Source: Candidatus Thermoplasmatota archaeon (GTDB lineage Archaea; Thermoplasmatota; SW-10-69-26; JACQPN01; JAJPHT01). Taken from it: 61,423 bases of DNA. The stretch covers positions 1 through 61,423 of the forward strand of contig DATLGO010000096.1 of NCBI GenBank assembly GCA_035540375.1. The letters run 5' to 3'. The position numbers and the translations under genes are program-made. Below the pieces are notes generated by a model. It ran no database searches. It had not been told where the DNA came from and worked only from the letters and a program-made list of their open reading frames with translations. Below are positions 1 to 6,979 of the stretch, piece after piece; the first letter of the stretch is position 1; the number at the start of each line of letters is the position of its first letter.

Positions 1-1
1 G

Positions 2-640
2 GCCGAGCCCGTCCCGGAGCCCGAGCCCGCCGTCGAGGCGGTCCCCGCCGACCCTCCCGTCGAGGCCTCCTCGCCCGTCGACGACGCGTGGCGCCCGCCC
101 GAACCCGAGCCCGCGCCCGCGGAGCCCGCAACGCCGAGCGCGGCCGAGCTTTGGCCCGAGGAGCGTCTGCCGGCCTCGATCGAGGAGGTCGTCCCCTTCG
201 AGCCCGTCCCCGAGGACGAGGGCGTCCAGACCTTCGAAGTCCTGCCGGACGACGCGCCCGCGGCGGGCGGAACCCCCGTCGACGCGCTCGAAGGGGTGGG
301 CCCCCTCTACGCCACGCGCCTGCGCGAGGCCGGGCTGTCGAACGTGGAGGATTTCCTCGGCCGCGACGCGTGGCAGGTCGCGAACGCGACCGGCATCAGC
401 ATCAAGCTCCTCGAGCAGTGGGGCGTCGTCGCGCGCTTCGTCACCCTCGGCGCGTCCGTCGCGCACGCGGAGGCGCTCGCGCGCGTGGGTCTCGCGTCCA
501 CGGCCGACCTCGCGGCGGCCGACGCGGGGGATCTCGTGACGCGGCTCAATGCCCACCTCGGCGCGGCGGGCCGCCTCGGCGAGGTGCCGGCCGTGACCGA
601 CTTCGACGTGCGACGGTGGCAGGCCGCCGCGCGGAGCTGA
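2..640 (+). CDS. C-terminal part of a helix-hairpin-helix protein (5' end cut off)
   Basis: The window edge removes the start; 212 codons remain. About the first 95 visible residues are nearly all Pro, Glu, Ala, Val and Asp, which looks like a long disordered acidic linker. From about residue 97 a compact domain begins with GVGPLYATRLREAGL, a helix-hairpin-helix of the kind found in DUF4332-like domains, followed by a second similar unit (ALARVGLASTADL). Such units usually bind DNA or mediate protein contacts; the role here is not known. The membrane protein at 24299-25279 ends in a similar domain, so the two may be paralogues. It faces hjc convergently. Confidence 0.75.
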   Translation, partial: AEPVPEPEPAVEAVPADPPVEASSPVDDAWRPPEPEPAPAEPATPSAAELWPEERLPASIEEVVPFEPVPEDEGVQTFEVLPDDAPAAGGTPVDALEGVGPLYATRLREAGLSNVEDFLGRDAWQVANATGISIKLLEQWGVVARFVTLGASVAHAEALARVGLASTADLAAADAGDLVTRLNAHLGAAGRLGEVPAVTDFDVRRWQAAARS

Positions 641-761
641 CCCCCGGCCCTCGGATCCCGCAATCGTCATCCATCCGGAATTTCAGGCGTCGGCCGAAAC
701 CCCCTTCCCGCCGGATGCGGCGTCCGTCGATGAGGGGGCCAGGCGCCCGTCGAGTCTCGAC

Positions 762-778
762 CGAACATTCATATACAT
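762..778 (+). promoter_or_regulatory. Probable archaeal promoter of the candidate small RNA
   Basis: An A/T-rich TATA-like element (TTCATATACAT, 768-778) with a purine-rich BRE-like stretch before it stands out in GC-rich DNA. Its centre is about 25 bases before position 797, exactly where a perfect inverted repeat begins. No protein gene starts within reach: the next gene is on the other strand. This makes it a promoter candidate for a non-coding transcript. Confidence 0.5.
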
Positions 779-796
779 CGTAGGCCCACGTCCGGT

Positions 797-871
797 ACGG
801 AGCAGGGAATAAACGGTTGACTTTCAACCGCCGCTAACAAGTATCCTCCATGATGCGATTCCCTGCTCCGT
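797..871 (+). ncRNA. Candidate small structured RNA, about 75 nt
   Basis: Positions 797-810 (ACGGAGCAGGGAAT) and 858-871 are perfect reverse complements, giving a 14-bp closing stem. Inside lies a second perfect hairpin, 814-820 pairing with 824-830 (CGGTTGA/TCAACCG) around a 3-base loop, plus about 27 unpaired bases. The 5' arm starts at the transcription start expected from the TATA element at 768-778, and the 3' arm is followed by a pyrimidine-rich tract. No T-loop or box C/D pair is visible, so it is not an obvious tRNA or C/D guide RNA. It could instead be only a terminator or protein-binding palindrome between two convergent genes. Confidence 0.45.
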
Positions 872-894
872 CCCTCTTCTACCCCTCCGTCATT

Positions 895-1407
895 TCATCG
901 GCAGAGGTAATCCAGGAAACGTGAGAGGCTCAGCCCTTCGCTCCAGCGCAGGACGTAGAATCCGCCGGGGGAGACCGCGACCTTCGGGAGCCGATCGTAG
1001 AGCACGGAGAGGCGGGGGGGCAACCCCTCCGTGGGCAGCGTGAACACGCGCCATGGGTCGCCTCCCCGCACGCCTTTGAGCCTGTAGGCATAGAGCGGGA
1101 TGACGGAGGCGCGCGCGCACTCCTTCCGCATCGCCTCGGCCTGCGCATGGTTCGCGCCCGACGCGTCGCTGAAATGGATCACGTCCCGCGAGGCCGATTT
1201 GACCTCGATCGGGAAGGACACGTCGCCGCGCAGCGCCACGAGGTCGACGCCGAGCGAGCCCGCGCCCCGCACGACGAGGAACGGGCGCTCGACGGCCGCG
1301 CGGTAGCCCGTCTGCTCGGACGTGGGGAACGTGCGCGCGGCCTTGCCGATCACGTCCGCGTCGCCGCCGAGGATGCCCTTGAGCTCCCGCTCGTACGCGC
1401 TGCTCAC
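895..1407 (-). CDS. hjc: Holliday junction resolvase Hjc family nuclease
   Basis: A 170-residue protein with the archaeal Hjc pattern: an N-terminal acidic residue in YERELK (Glu6), then RGAGSLGVDLVAL (Asp55) and FPIEVKSA (Glu68, Lys70), the metal-binding D-ExK core of this endonuclease fold. Hjc cuts four-way DNA junctions symmetrically as a dimer. About 25-30 extra residues lie between the first motif and the core compared with the usual short form, and the C-terminal part is long. The start is GTG. The recombination genes herA, nurA, mre11 and rad50 are about 12-20 kb away in the same window, so it is not part of their operon. Confidence 0.82.
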   Translation of the reverse strand: MSSAYERELKGILGGDADVIGKAARTFPTSEQTGYRAAVERPFLVVRGAGSLGVDLVALRGDVSFPIEVKSASRDVIHFSDASGANHAQAEAMRKECARASVIPLYAYRLKGVRGGDPWRVFTLPTEGLPPRLSVLYDRLPKVAVSPGGFYVLRWSEGLSLSRFLDYLCR

Positions 1408-1529
1408 GGCCGCGCCAAGGCCGGCGGGCCCTCATGAGCGTATCGAAGGGCTCGCCAAAAGTGGATCCGCGCGTGAACCCTTAAGCGCCTTCCTCGCGCA
1501 TACGATCGCGGGCCCAGGGAGTTGCCTCG

Positions 1530-2312
1530 ATGAAAGTCAAGGAGATCATGACCCGCGACGTGGTGACCGTCGACAAGGACGAGAAGCTCGAACGCGTGGT
1601 CTCGCTCATGGAGAAGCACCGCATCTCGAAGGTGCCCGTGGTCGAACGCGGCGGCCTCGTGGGCGTCGTCACGGACGGCGACGTCGTGGACGAGCTGGGC
1701 GCGATCCGCAACAAGGCGACGACCGCGAACAGCCTGCACGTCTCCTCCGCGATGCGGCGGAACCCCCTCACGATCAACCCCGACGCCGACGTCGAGGACG
1801 CGGTGGACGTGTTCCGCGAGAACGGTCTCGGCCTCCTCCCCGTCGTCCACGACCGCTCGCTCGTGGGCGTCGTCACCAAGAGCGATCTCCTCCCGCTCGT
1901 CGAGGCGACGAAGCCGCTGAGCGCGATCATGATCTCGCAGCTCCACGCGGTCGAGCCCGGCGAGCGCGTGATCCACGCCCGACGCCTCATGCTCGACCAC
2001 GAGATCGAGCACCTCCCGGTGCTCCTCGGCGGGCGGCTCGTCGGCATCCTCTCGGAAATGGACATCGCGATCGGGCTCGCCCGCTTCAAGGACTCGGTCC
2101 CCGTGAACCGCCAGCACGCGCAGCTCAAGGCCTTCCTCGTGGACGAGATCATGGTGAGGAACGTGACGACCGCGACGCCCGACATGCCCGCGAACGAGGC
2201 CGCCCGGCTCATGCGCGCGAAGGACGTCGGCGCGCTCCCCGTCATCGCGCCCGCGGGGAAGATCGCGGGGCTCGTGACCCGCAGCGACCTGCTGGGCCTC
2301 GTCGAGACCTGA
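1530..2312 (+). CDS. CBS-domain protein with four CBS motifs
   Basis: 260 residues made of four CBS motifs in two Bateman pairs, roughly residues 1-58, 70-125, 130-186 and 205-258. Each repeats the pattern V.DIM.R.V.TV ... L.GVVT..DLL (for example MTRDVVTV near residue 7 and VTRSDLLGL near the end). CBS pairs bind adenine nucleotides or S-adenosylmethionine and usually sense energy or cofactor state; there is no attached enzyme domain, so it is a stand-alone sensor of unknown target. The start is ATG. A CTTAAG TATA-like element at 1480-1485 predicts a short leader of about 20 bases. The next gene begins 8 bases after the stop. Confidence 0.88.
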   Translation: MKVKEIMTRDVVTVDKDEKLERVVSLMEKHRISKVPVVERGGLVGVVTDGDVVDELGAIRNKATTANSLHVSSAMRRNPLTINPDADVEDAVDVFRENGLGLLPVVHDRSLVGVVTKSDLLPLVEATKPLSAIMISQLHAVEPGERVIHARRLMLDHEIEHLPVLLGGRLVGILSEMDIAIGLARFKDSVPVNRQHAQLKAFLVDEIMVRNVTTATPDMPANEAARLMRAKDVGALPVIAPAGKIAGLVTRSDLLGLVET

Positions 2313-2319
2313 CGGATTC

Positions 2320-2814
2320 ATGGGGGGGAACGGCGAATCCAGCCACGTGAGCGCGGATGCGCCCGATCAGCCCACCCGTCGGCGACCGACCGACGAGGCC
2401 GTCGTCGCGGCCGCCGTGAAGGTCCTCCTCGCGCGCGGCACCGTCGAGAGCCAGCGGCGGCTCTGGGAGCTCGTGGTGCGGGAGCTCAAGCGCCAGGACC
2501 CGGCCTTCGCGGTCGGCCCCGCCCGCGTGCGGACCCTCGTCCTGAGGAGCGGCCTCGTGAACGCGGAGATCAAGGCCCGCATCAAGGGCGTCACGGGCGA
2601 CCTCGCCGCGTGCCCCGTGTGTCGCTCGAAGCTCGCGCGCACGTCGAACCGGACCCTTGCCGGCGCGACGACGGCGCTCGGCTACCGGTGCACGCGCTGC
2701 GCGTGGTGGACGGGCCGCGACCTTCGCGAGCCGCACCGCTACGTGTTCCACGCGAAGCTCGAGCGCCGCGCCAAGCAGGCCGTCTTCCGGGGGTCCCGCC
2801 AGGTTGAGCTCTGA
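2320..2814 (+). CDS. Conserved-looking zinc-ribbon protein, function unknown
   Basis: 164 residues. After a polar N-terminus, residues 25-90 are helical and basic and could form a winged-helix-like unit (RRLWELVVRELKRQDP). The C-terminal half has two Cys pairs, CPVC and CTRC, spaced about 25 residues apart, typical of a rubredoxin-knuckle zinc ribbon. The layout suggests a nucleic-acid or ribosome-associated protein, but I do not recognise a family. It follows the CBS gene by 8 bases and its last codons overlap the start of the NUDIX gene, so the three are probably one operon. Confidence 0.72.
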   Translation: MGGNGESSHVSADAPDQPTRRRPTDEAVVAAAVKVLLARGTVESQRRLWELVVRELKRQDPAFAVGPARVRTLVLRSGLVNAEIKARIKGVTGDLAACPVCRSKLARTSNRTLAGATTALGYRCTRCAWWTGRDLREPHRYVFHAKLERRAKQAVFRGSRQVEL

Positions 2815-3238
2815 GCCGCGCCGGAAGGTCGTCGTCATCGTGGTCGCGCGCGCCCCGCTCGCGGTCCTCGCGCTCAAGCGCCCCGAGAAGGACCCTACCG
2901 CCGCGGCGGGCGCCTGGCAGCCGGTCACCGGGAACGTCGACGACGGCGAACGCGAGGCCGACGCCGCGCCCCGCGAGGTGCTCGAGGAGACGGGCCTCGA
3001 AGGCCGCCTGCACGACCTCGGCCTGACGCTCCGGTTCACCCCCGAGAAGGGCCGCCACGCCGGGCGTCCCGTCGAGGAGCGCGTGTTCGTCCTCGAGGCG
3101 GCCTCGCGCGACGTCGAGCTCTCGCGCGAGCACGAAGCCTACGCGTGGCTCACGCCCGAGGAGGCGATTGCCCGCTACCCGTTCGCCCACCAGAAGGAGG
3201 CGACACGTCGCGCGCTTCAGTACGTCTTGGAAACGTAG
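2804..3238 (+). CDS. NUDIX hydrolase
   Basis: The NUDIX box is complete: GNVDDGE, seven residues, then REVLEETGL, matching GX5EX7REUXEEXGU. Such enzymes cleave nucleoside diphosphates linked to another moiety with Mg2+. The fold begins with KVVVIVVAR, so I place the start at the TTG at 2804, giving 144 residues and an 11-base overlap with the zinc-ribbon gene; longer readings add an Arg/Ser/Ala-rich tail that is only a shadow of that gene. AWQPVTGNV resembles dihydroneopterin-triphosphate or dATP pyrophosphatases, but the substrate cannot be told. The 3' end overlaps proS on the other strand by 22 bases. Confidence 0.82.
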   Translation: MSSEPRRKVVVIVVARAPLAVLALKRPEKDPTAAAGAWQPVTGNVDDGEREADAAPREVLEETGLEGRLHDLGLTLRFTPEKGRHAGRPVEERVFVLEAASRDVELSREHEAYAWLTPEEAIARYPFAHQKEATRRALQYVLET

Positions 3239-4674
3239 ACCGGCGTCTCGGTGGGCTTCCCGCAGTGCGCGCAGGCGCCCTTGTAGCCACGGTTCGGCAG
3301 GACGAGCGTCGATCGCGCATCCTCCGCGAAGGCCGCGCCGAACGCGACGTCGACCGGCACGCCGAGGACCGTCTTGCCGGACGTCTCCTCGATGGCCTCG
3401 CCGCACGCCTCGGCGCCGCACCATCCGACGCGCGCGACCCCCACATGGTCGCGCGCCTCGAGCGCGTCGCCCGCCTGTTTGACGTTCTCCTCGAGGAGCT
3501 GGCGCGCGCGGCGCGTCATGCCCTCGGCGACGTCCCCGAGGAGCGAGGGGATCCTCGACGGCAGATCGGCCCACGCGACGAACGCCTTCTCGCCGGAGTC
3601 GCGACGGACGACGACCGCCTGCTTCTTGTCGACGTCCCGCGGCCCGATCTCGACGCGAAGGGGAACGCCCTTCATCTCCCAATCGTTGTACTTGAAGCCG
3701 GCCGTCTCCTCGCGATCGTCGACGTGCACGCGGATGCCCGCGCCCGAAAGCGTCGCGGCGACTTCGCGCGCGGCCTCGACGACGCCGGCCTCCTTGCCCT
3801 TGAACAGGATGGGGACGATGACGGCCTGGATGGGGGCGACCCCGGGCGGAAGCATGAGGCCCTTGTCGTCGCCGTGCACGCTGATGATCGCGCCGAGGAG
3901 CCGCTCGGACATGCCGTAGGTCGTCTGGTGCGCGAACACGTGCTCGCCGGATTCGCTTTCGTACTTGATGTCGTACGGCTTCGCGAAGTTGTCCTTGTAG
4001 TGGTGGAACGTCGCGATCTGGAGCGTCTTGCGCTCGGGCAGGAGCGCGTCCGCGCCGATCGAGTAGAACGCGCCCGGGAACTTGTCCCACTCCGGGCGAC
4101 GGTTCAGCATATACGGAAGGCAGAGCTTCTCGGCGAGGCGCGCCCAGATCTCGAGGTCCTCGTGGATCTGCCGCTCCGCGTCCTCGTAATCCACGTGCGC
4201 GGTGTGCGCCTCGAAGAAGTGGATCTGGCGCACGCGCATGAACGAGCGCGTCTGCTTCGTCTCGTACCGGAAGACGTTCACGATCTGGTAGATCTTGAGC
4301 GGGAGGTCCTTGTGGCTGCGGACCCAGAGCGCGAACATGGGATACATCGCGGTCTCGCTCGTCGGGCGGACGACGAGCGGGATGTCCAGCTCGTTGTCGC
4401 CGCCGTGCGTCACCCAGTAGACCTCGCTCCCGAAGCCCTTGATCTGGTCCGCTTCCTTCTGGAACTCCGTCTTGGGGATGAAGAGCGGGAATTCGACCTC
4501 GTCGTGCTTCGTGCGCTGCATCTCCTCGTGGATGAAGCGGTCGATCGCGCGCATCGCGGCGAGGCCGTACGGGCGCCACACGTCGAGACCCTTGATGGGA
4601 TAGCGCTTGTCGATGAGGTCCGCCTTCTCCACGATGTCGTTGTACCACTCGCTGAAGTTGTCGGACTTGCCCAT
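3217..4674 (-). CDS. proS: Prolyl-tRNA synthetase, archaeal/eukaryotic type
   Basis: 485 residues with the class II core: RPTSETAMYPMFALW, then FRYETKQTRSFMRVRQIHFFE (motif 2) and HGDDKGLMLPPGVAPIQ. An anticodon-binding domain follows, then the C-terminal zinc domain with Cys in WCGAEACG and CAHCGKP and the tyrosine terminus (SKTY) typical of archaeal ProRS. It charges tRNA-Pro. The ATG at 4674 (MGKSDNFSEWY) matches the usual N-terminus; an upstream extension reading into the intergenic region is not credible. A TTTTTCAC element near 4711 could be its promoter, separate from trmJ upstream. Confidence 0.96.
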   Translation of the reverse strand: MGKSDNFSEWYNDIVEKADLIDKRYPIKGLDVWRPYGLAAMRAIDRFIHEEMQRTKHDEVEFPLFIPKTEFQKEADQIKGFGSEVYWVTHGGDNELDIPLVVRPTSETAMYPMFALWVRSHKDLPLKIYQIVNVFRYETKQTRSFMRVRQIHFFEAHTAHVDYEDAERQIHEDLEIWARLAEKLCLPYMLNRRPEWDKFPGAFYSIGADALLPERKTLQIATFHHYKDNFAKPYDIKYESESGEHVFAHQTTYGMSERLLGAIISVHGDDKGLMLPPGVAPIQAVIVPILFKGKEAGVVEAAREVAATLSGAGIRVHVDDREETAGFKYNDWEMKGVPLRVEIGPRDVDKKQAVVVRRDSGEKAFVAWADLPSRIPSLLGDVAEGMTRRARQLLEENVKQAGDALEARDHVGVARVGWCGAEACGEAIEETSGKTVLGVPVDVAFGAAFAEDARSTLVLPNRGYKGACAHCGKPTETPVYVSKTY

Positions 4675-4736
4675 CGGTTCGCCCGGGGCTCGGAGAGGCC
4701 GCAGCGTGAAAAAGGTTTCTTTGCGGGCGGAAGTCC

Positions 4737-5498
4737 CTACCGGGGCTCCTCGGGGTCGCCCGCGTCGTCGGGCTCGGCCCAATCCGCGAGATCCTTCACG
4801 GGCCACTTCTTGAGCCGCTTGAGGGTCCCCGCCTGCACGCCCATGAGCCGGTGGTATTCCCACTTCGAGAGGACCGCGCGCCCGATGACGCGCCGGAACA
4901 TGGTCTCCGTGTGGATCTTGCGGTGCTCGGGTAGCCCGATCGCGTCGAGCACCGCCGCGAAGGCCTTGAACAGCACGGCCTTCTCGGCCTCGCTCGCGGG
5001 CGGCACGTTCGCGGCCGCGAAATCGGTCGAGAACAGCTCGTACATCGCGACCCCGACCGCGTGGCTGAGGTTCATCGACTTGTAGGCGGGGGACGTCGGG
5101 ATCTGCATCACGACGTCCGCGAGCGCGACCTCCTCGTTCGAGAGGCCGTCGTCCTCGCGTCCGAACACGAGCGCGACGTTCCCCTCGATCGCGCGGAGCT
5201 TCGGGGCGAACTCGCGCAGGTAGACCGGATTCCGGAGGTGGCTCCGGTCCTTCGCGAACGAGCGCGCCGCGAACGCGGCGATGAAATCCATCCGCTTCGC
5301 GACGTCCCCGAAGGAGTCAGCGATCACGGCCCCGTCGAGGACGCGCTGCGCGTGCACCGCGCGATCGCGGGCCTCGTTGTCGATCGGGCACGGCTTGACG
5401 AGGACGAGCTTGTCGACGCCGAAGTTCAGCATCACGCGGGCGACCGCGCCCACGTTGCCGGGATACTGGGGCTCGACGAGAACGACGTGGAGCGGCAT
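4737..5498 (-). CDS. trmJ: tRNA 2'-O-methyltransferase of the TrmJ/SpoU family
   Basis: 253 residues. SPOUT-fold signatures are present: VLVEPQYPGNVGAVARVMLNF at the N-terminus, LVFGREDDGLSNEE (motif 2) and MNLSHAVGVAMYEL (motif 3), which together form the knotted S-adenosylmethionine site. Archaeal TrmJ methylates cytidine 32 in tRNA anticodon loops. The C-terminal 90 residues form the family's extra helical region. Its ATG lies 4 bases after the stop of the small membrane-protein gene, so it is translated from that message. Confidence 0.92.
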   Translation of the reverse strand: MPLHVVLVEPQYPGNVGAVARVMLNFGVDKLVLVKPCPIDNEARDRAVHAQRVLDGAVIADSFGDVAKRMDFIAAFAARSFAKDRSHLRNPVYLREFAPKLRAIEGNVALVFGREDDGLSNEEVALADVVMQIPTSPAYKSMNLSHAVGVAMYELFSTDFAAANVPPASEAEKAVLFKAFAAVLDAIGLPEHRKIHTETMFRRVIGRAVLSKWEYHRLMGVQAGTLKRLKKWPVKDLADWAEPDDAGDPEEPR

Positions 5499-5502
5499 CG
5501 TC

Positions 5503-5916
5503 TCAGGTGCTGCGCCGCGACTGGGACTTCATCTCGGCTTCGCGCTCGCGCACGCGGGCGCGGTAGCCGTCGGGAAGGCGCTTCGCGAGCGCCTCGATGT
5601 CGCGCAGGTTCGAAAGGAAGTCGCCTTTCTTCTTGACTTCCATGAGGCGCTCGAAGCGGCGCCGCAGGACGAGCTGCTCGCCCGCGTAGAAGAGGCCCAT
5701 GATGAGCACGATCGGGCCCACGATCATCGGGATGAGGTTGTAATCCCCGTCCTCGAGGTCGTGGAAGTTCGCAAGCGGCTCATACGACGCGAGCCATCCG
5801 GTCCGCGCGTCGCCCACGTCCCATGCCCAGGACCAGCTCACGACGGTGAGGAGGAGGCCGACGACCGTCAGCGCGAGGCCGATCTCCAGCATGTGATTCT
5901 TCGTGAACTTCGCCAT
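5503..5916 (-). CDS. Two-helix membrane protein, function unknown
   Basis: 137 residues: a first hydrophobic helix at about 10-30, a polar loop with acidic residues, a second helix at about 61-80, then a 55-residue strongly charged tail (RRRFERLMEVKKKGDF ...) that should be cytoplasmic. No family recognised. The ATG at 5916 follows a good promoter (CCTTAATTATGG read on the plus strand, 5943-5954). It heads a two-gene unit with trmJ, 4 bases downstream. The function may relate to the membrane alone; co-transcription with a tRNA methylase does not prove a shared role. Confidence 0.75.
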   Translation of the reverse strand: MAKFTKNHMLEIGLALTVVGLLLTVVSWSWAWDVGDARTGWLASYEPLANFHDLEDGDYNLIPMIVGPIVLIMGLFYAGEQLVLRRRFERLMEVKKKGDFLSNLRDIEALAKRLPDGYRARVREREAEMKSQSRRST

Positions 5917-5942
5917 GGGACCGGACGCTGGAAGCGGGACCT

Positions 5943-5954
5943 CCTTAATTATGG
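5943..5954 (-). promoter_or_regulatory. TATA-box promoter of the membrane protein-trmJ unit
   Basis: On the minus strand the sequence reads CCATAATTAAGG, preceded by CGAAAC as a BRE-like element. It is one of the most A/T-rich spots in the area. Transcription should start near 5922, leaving only a few bases before the ATG at 5916. Confidence 0.6.
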
Positions 5955-5995
5955 GTTTCGGTGGGGGCGGTTTGGGGCCTCCAGCGGCGCGCTCC

Positions 5996-6151
5996 GTGGC
6001 ATGCGTTTCACACCTCGGGCCGCGCTCGCGCGCGACCCTCGGCGCATGCCACTTTGTGCCGGGGAGGGGGCGCTGCGCGCGCCCCTTTCTGGACGCTCTC
6101 CCCAGCGCCAGGGGGCTGCCGCCCCCTGGACCCCCATCCGGACCCGCGTTT
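5996..6151. repeat. Dispersed hairpin repeat, copy 1
   Basis: Positions 6050-6151 match the reverse complement of 50638-50740 at roughly 85-90 % identity by eye. The core contains the perfect hairpin CCAGGGGGC-TGCC-GCCCCCTGG (6108-6129) and an imperfect G/C-rich hairpin before it (about 6059-6096). In front of the matching part lies another perfect 10-bp inverted repeat (GTGGCATGCG, 5996-6005, with 6043-6052). No coding frame is believable. A weaker third relative lies at 18470-18521. The copies look like a non-autonomous or structural repeat family. Confidence 0.7.
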
Positions 6152-6261
6152 GATTCTCGAACCCACGTTTCCCTACCCGCGCCTTTCGCGGGAGGCGTGG
6201 GGGCCGCGCGGGAGTGCCTCTCGCGATGCCCAACCTTGGGACCGGGCGCGCGCACCGGACG

Positions 6262-6460
6262 CGGTCCCGGTCCCGGACCCGGTCCCGGACCCGGACCCGG
6301 ACCCGGACCCGAAGCCCGGTCCCGAATCCCGACGCCCGACACCCGGTCCCGAAGCCCGGTCCCGACACCCGACACCCGGCTCCCGAGGCCCGGTCCCCGG
6401 CGCCCGGTCCCGGACCCGGCGCCCGGTCCCGGACCGGCGCCCGGTCCCGGCACCCCGGCG
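6262..6460. repeat. CCCGGN degenerate hexamer array 1
   Basis: About 200 bases of imperfect tandem CCCGGT, CCCGGA, CCCGAC and CCCGAA units with occasional one- or two-base slips. On the minus strand this is GGG runs separated by three bases, so it fits the G3N3 G-quadruplex pattern many times over. Long Pro/Gly/Arg or Arg/Ser translations exist in several frames only because of the repeat. From 5917 to 6564 I see no gene; this array and the hairpin repeat fill most of it. Confidence 0.9.
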
Positions 6461-6530
6461 CCCCCACGCGGTCACGCTCGACCGTCGGCGGTGCCTCGCC
6501 CTCGAGGCGGCCGCAATGCATTTAGCAACG

Positions 6531-6540
6531 GCCATATAGG
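6531..6540 (+). promoter_or_regulatory. TATA box of the WYL-like gene
   Basis: GCCATATAGG is centred at about 6536, some 29 bases before the ATG at 6565, directly after the repeat region. It predicts a transcript with almost no leader. Confidence 0.6.
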
Positions 6541-6564
6541 CGCGCCCGCTTTTCGTCCTCCGGG

Positions 6565-6894
6565 ATGCCTATGCCAATGACGCTCGAGGACGCCTGGATC
6601 AAGGCGGCTGTGGAGCACCGCCTCGTCACGATCAGCTACAAGAACCCGGACACGGCGCTCGTGTACACGAAGCGCGACGTCCGCCCGGACTGGGTGGGTC
6701 CGGACAACCGCGGCTCGACCGCGCTCTGGGGCATGCTGAACCACAACCCCTTCGTGGGCCACAAGTCGTTCGCGCCCCAGAACTTCCAGTTCTTCCAGGT
6801 CACGAACCAGAAGTTCCAGCCCGCGCCCGACGGGCGCTGGAAGGAGCTGACCACGCTCTACCAGGAGCGCGGTCTCGACAAGATGACCTTCTGA
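6565..6894 (+). CDS. Small WYL-like domain protein
   Basis: 109 residues. ALKAAVEHRLV-type opening (IKAAVEHRLVTISYKNPD) followed by strand-rich sequence and conserved-looking aromatic residues (RPDWVGPDN, FQFFQVTNQKF) resembles the WYL/Sm-like sensor fold, in which a short beta barrel binds nucleotides or nucleic acid. The match is by pattern only. There are three in-frame ATGs (6565, 6571, 6577); the TATA at 6536 favours the first. There is no attached DNA-binding domain, unlike bacterial WYL regulators. A hairpin terminator follows at 6914. Confidence 0.7.
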   Translation: MPMPMTLEDAWIKAAVEHRLVTISYKNPDTALVYTKRDVRPDWVGPDNRGSTALWGMLNHNPFVGHKSFAPQNFQFFQVTNQKFQPAPDGRWKELTTLYQERGLDKMTF

Positions 6895-6913
6895 CGCTTG
6901 CGCGCGTTGTCCC

Positions 6914-6950
6914 CCCGGACCCTCCGAGGAGGGTCCGGGCGTTCCTTTTC
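6914..6950. terminator. Hairpin terminator between convergent genes
   Basis: A perfect 12-bp inverted repeat (CCCGGACCCTCC, 6914-6925, with 6928-6939) is followed on the plus strand by CGTTCCTTTTCTCC. It lies between the WYL-like gene and the site-2 protease gene, which converge here. Confidence 0.65.
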
Positions 6951-6979
6951 TCCCGGCCGCCGCCCGGGTTTTTCGTTCC

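Noticed and set aside
797-871. A tRNA gene
   Set aside because: The length fits, but there is no T-loop, the closing stem is 14 bp and no CCA-proximal pattern is seen.
3217-4863. A 548-residue ProRS starting at 4863
   Set aside because: The extra residues overlap trmJ and do not match the family; ATG 4674 gives the usual N-terminus.
5503-6453. A 316-residue version of the membrane protein at 5503-5916
   Set aside because: The extra N-terminus is CCCGGN-array translation; the promoter at 5943-5954 lies inside it.
6200-6540. Several long overlapping frames on both strands in the first repeat region
   Set aside because: Low-complexity repeat translation, no promoter or domain.
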